Both the position numbers and the translations under genes were made by a program. Of a DNA stretch of 39,457 nt, positions 38,141 to 39,457 are shown in pieces. Position 1 is the stretch's first letter. Every line of letters starts with the position of its first letter. Source of the DNA: Priapulus caudatus. Taxonomy: Eukaryota > Priapulida > Priapulimorpha > Priapulimorphida > Priapulidae. The DNA lies in contig NW_014577689.1 in NCBI RefSeq assembly GCF_000485595.1, forward strand, positions 3,469 to 42,925, in the 5' to 3' direction. Below the pieces are notes generated by a model. The model saw only the letters and a program-made list of their open reading frames with translations. It did no database searches and had not been told where the DNA came from.

Positions 38141-39457
38141 GCTCGCACACACACAGCACACACACTGGCACAAGATTAATAAGATCAAGATTATCGCCGA
38201 ACAGATGTGGAAGCCGCAGCATTATTCTAGTCATCATAGCATAGCTATTAGTGTTCACTAAAAAGTGTCGGACTAGCAAAGTTTAAGAAGGATAGTTGTG
38301 TCGATAATTGTTAGACAAAATTACGGGTTTTGTTATGTTTTTTTCCGCCATTAATTTTCCTCGCTGGCAGTTGGTTATAGATGTGAGATAGTGTGACGAT
38401 GAGTGAGTGAGCTCATCATAGTCTCTATGTTAACATTTTACTGCAGTGTGAGCTGGTCCTCCGTATTATACAGATGTCTTCGAGTCCTTGCTAGGGTTCC
38501 ATAGAAGACTTTACTCCAAGGCTTCATGACCGTTGCAGCAGTATCAGGTCCTATTCTTATGGAAGAGATATTGAATTTTCCTGTGGAAGTTAAAGCCGTA
38601 GTAGACAAGTGAAGTGTTGTTTCATACTGGGTGCTGGAAATGTTTTGATTCGCCTCTGTGCATTTATCCGAAGCAATCAGTTTCCATAAACTGCAGCAGT
38701 GTTAAGACGAAAACGTAAACTGAGTTTTTTATGATTTAAAAACACCGTGACGGAGAATCGCAAGTTTCTAAGTTCGTCGTGACTAGACAACATTACTTGC
38801 ATGAGCAATGGTCCTGTTTTGCGGGACGCTCTGGATAAATCGGCGATTTACCTAAGTAATTTAATAGTAAATGATAATAGTGAGTGGTAGGCCTCTGTAA
38901 TAACAGTAGTAGTAACCACTAGAAATACAAACGACACGATAATATAACTTATTAATAATTAAGATAGCAGATGATAAGAGTAAGTGATCCTTAATAAAGT
39001 AGTCAGTAACACCATTAATGCATAGGATAATATAATGAATAAAATAATGAAGAATAACTATTACTATTAATTATTAAAATAGCAGAATGTATAATGAGTA
39101 AAGTGAAGCCTGTAGTAACAGTAGTCGTGAACACGCATTAATGGGATGATAATATACCAGGAGTAAGCATAAAAATATAGGAGGAGTATGAACACTCAAA
39201 ACACGTGAAAATTCCACATTTGCTTAGCCTAATTTTACCGGTGATATATTACGTGGCAACCTCGATAAAAATTGCAATATCTAAATGAGGCGTTGGACAT
39301 AACCCACAATCCTGCAACAAGGTCAAAACTTTACTTAGTTTTCCAATATCCCTCATTTCTTTTTAATGGGATAAGCTTTGAACGAGTCACACGTATGGTT
39401 CATAATGCGTTTGACTAAAGGCTTGTGGCTTAGCTTTTCCTCGCCTATACCGAACTG
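38141..39457 (+). other. 3' end of window, no exon identified
   Basis: AT-rich, presumably intronic sequence. Three degenerate units of about 90-105 bp lie between about 38863 and 39165, sharing ATAGCAGA, GAGTAA/AGTGA, TAACA-GTAGT, CATTAATG and ATAATATA in the same order. No splice-flanked frame resembling later TTC3 exons was found. Confidence 0.5.

Noticed and set aside
37745-38244. Long Ser/Leu-rich open frames (144 and 158 codons)
   Set aside because: They are translations of a CT microsatellite; several frames and both strands are open for the same reason.

Overview
This is a piece of an invertebrate animal nuclear genome. It has spliced exons with GT-AG borders, large introns full of transposons, a tRNA-derived SINE, microsatellites and minisatellites, and two N gaps. 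I cannot name the species. The only gene I can support is a plus-strand, multi-exon orthologue of TTC3, the TPR- and RING-containing E3 ubiquitin ligase. Most of its exons are under 60 codons. I found them by joining GT-AG borders, checking that splice phases match, and comparing with vertebrate TTC3 from memory.

Best reading of the gene: an upstream exon (1586-1724); helical exons (3747-3884, 5435-5591); three TPR-coding exons (6138-6269, 20743-20823, 21575-21740); a glutamine-rich exon (22199-22369); a helical exon (10404-10543); and three exons of the Cys/His-rich TTC3/DZIP3-type region (32092-32195, 32674-32791, 33645-33808). Less certain exons follow at about 35027-35141 and 36183-36363, then lysine-rich (36492-36707) and PF..PEHLR-type (37178-37327) exons. 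The ten junctions from 1586 to 33808 are all phase-compatible when the best copy of each exon is used. The first exons and the C-terminal RING part are not visible and probably lie outside the window.

Layout: 1-1832 is single-copy. Block A (about 1833-14941) is repeated as block B (about 14977-28226) after a 25-N gap. The two differ by many scattered one-base indels, and each is intact in exons where the other is broken. Block C1 (28237-about 30905), after a 10-N gap, is repeated as C2 (about 32088-34850). Between C1 and C2 lies D3 (about 30906-32087), which holds a third, cleaner copy of the end of A/B and then runs into C2. The simplest reading is one locus with alternative haplotypes or uncorrected long-read fills placed in tandem, so the true order is A (=B), then D3, then C2, then the single-copy tail. 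The tail (34850-39457) holds the 3' exons seen here, a proline-rich C-rich stretch, and several tandem repeats.

The introns hold several well-delimited non-autonomous DNA transposons. These include hAT-like elements with 8-bp target duplications, a group with CAGGG ends and 5-bp duplications, a 1.25-kb element with a 6-bp duplication, and a set of 38-49 bp palindromes with 7-8 bp duplications. Two fold-back elements share a TTAGGG-containing core, and one of them sits at both assembly gaps.
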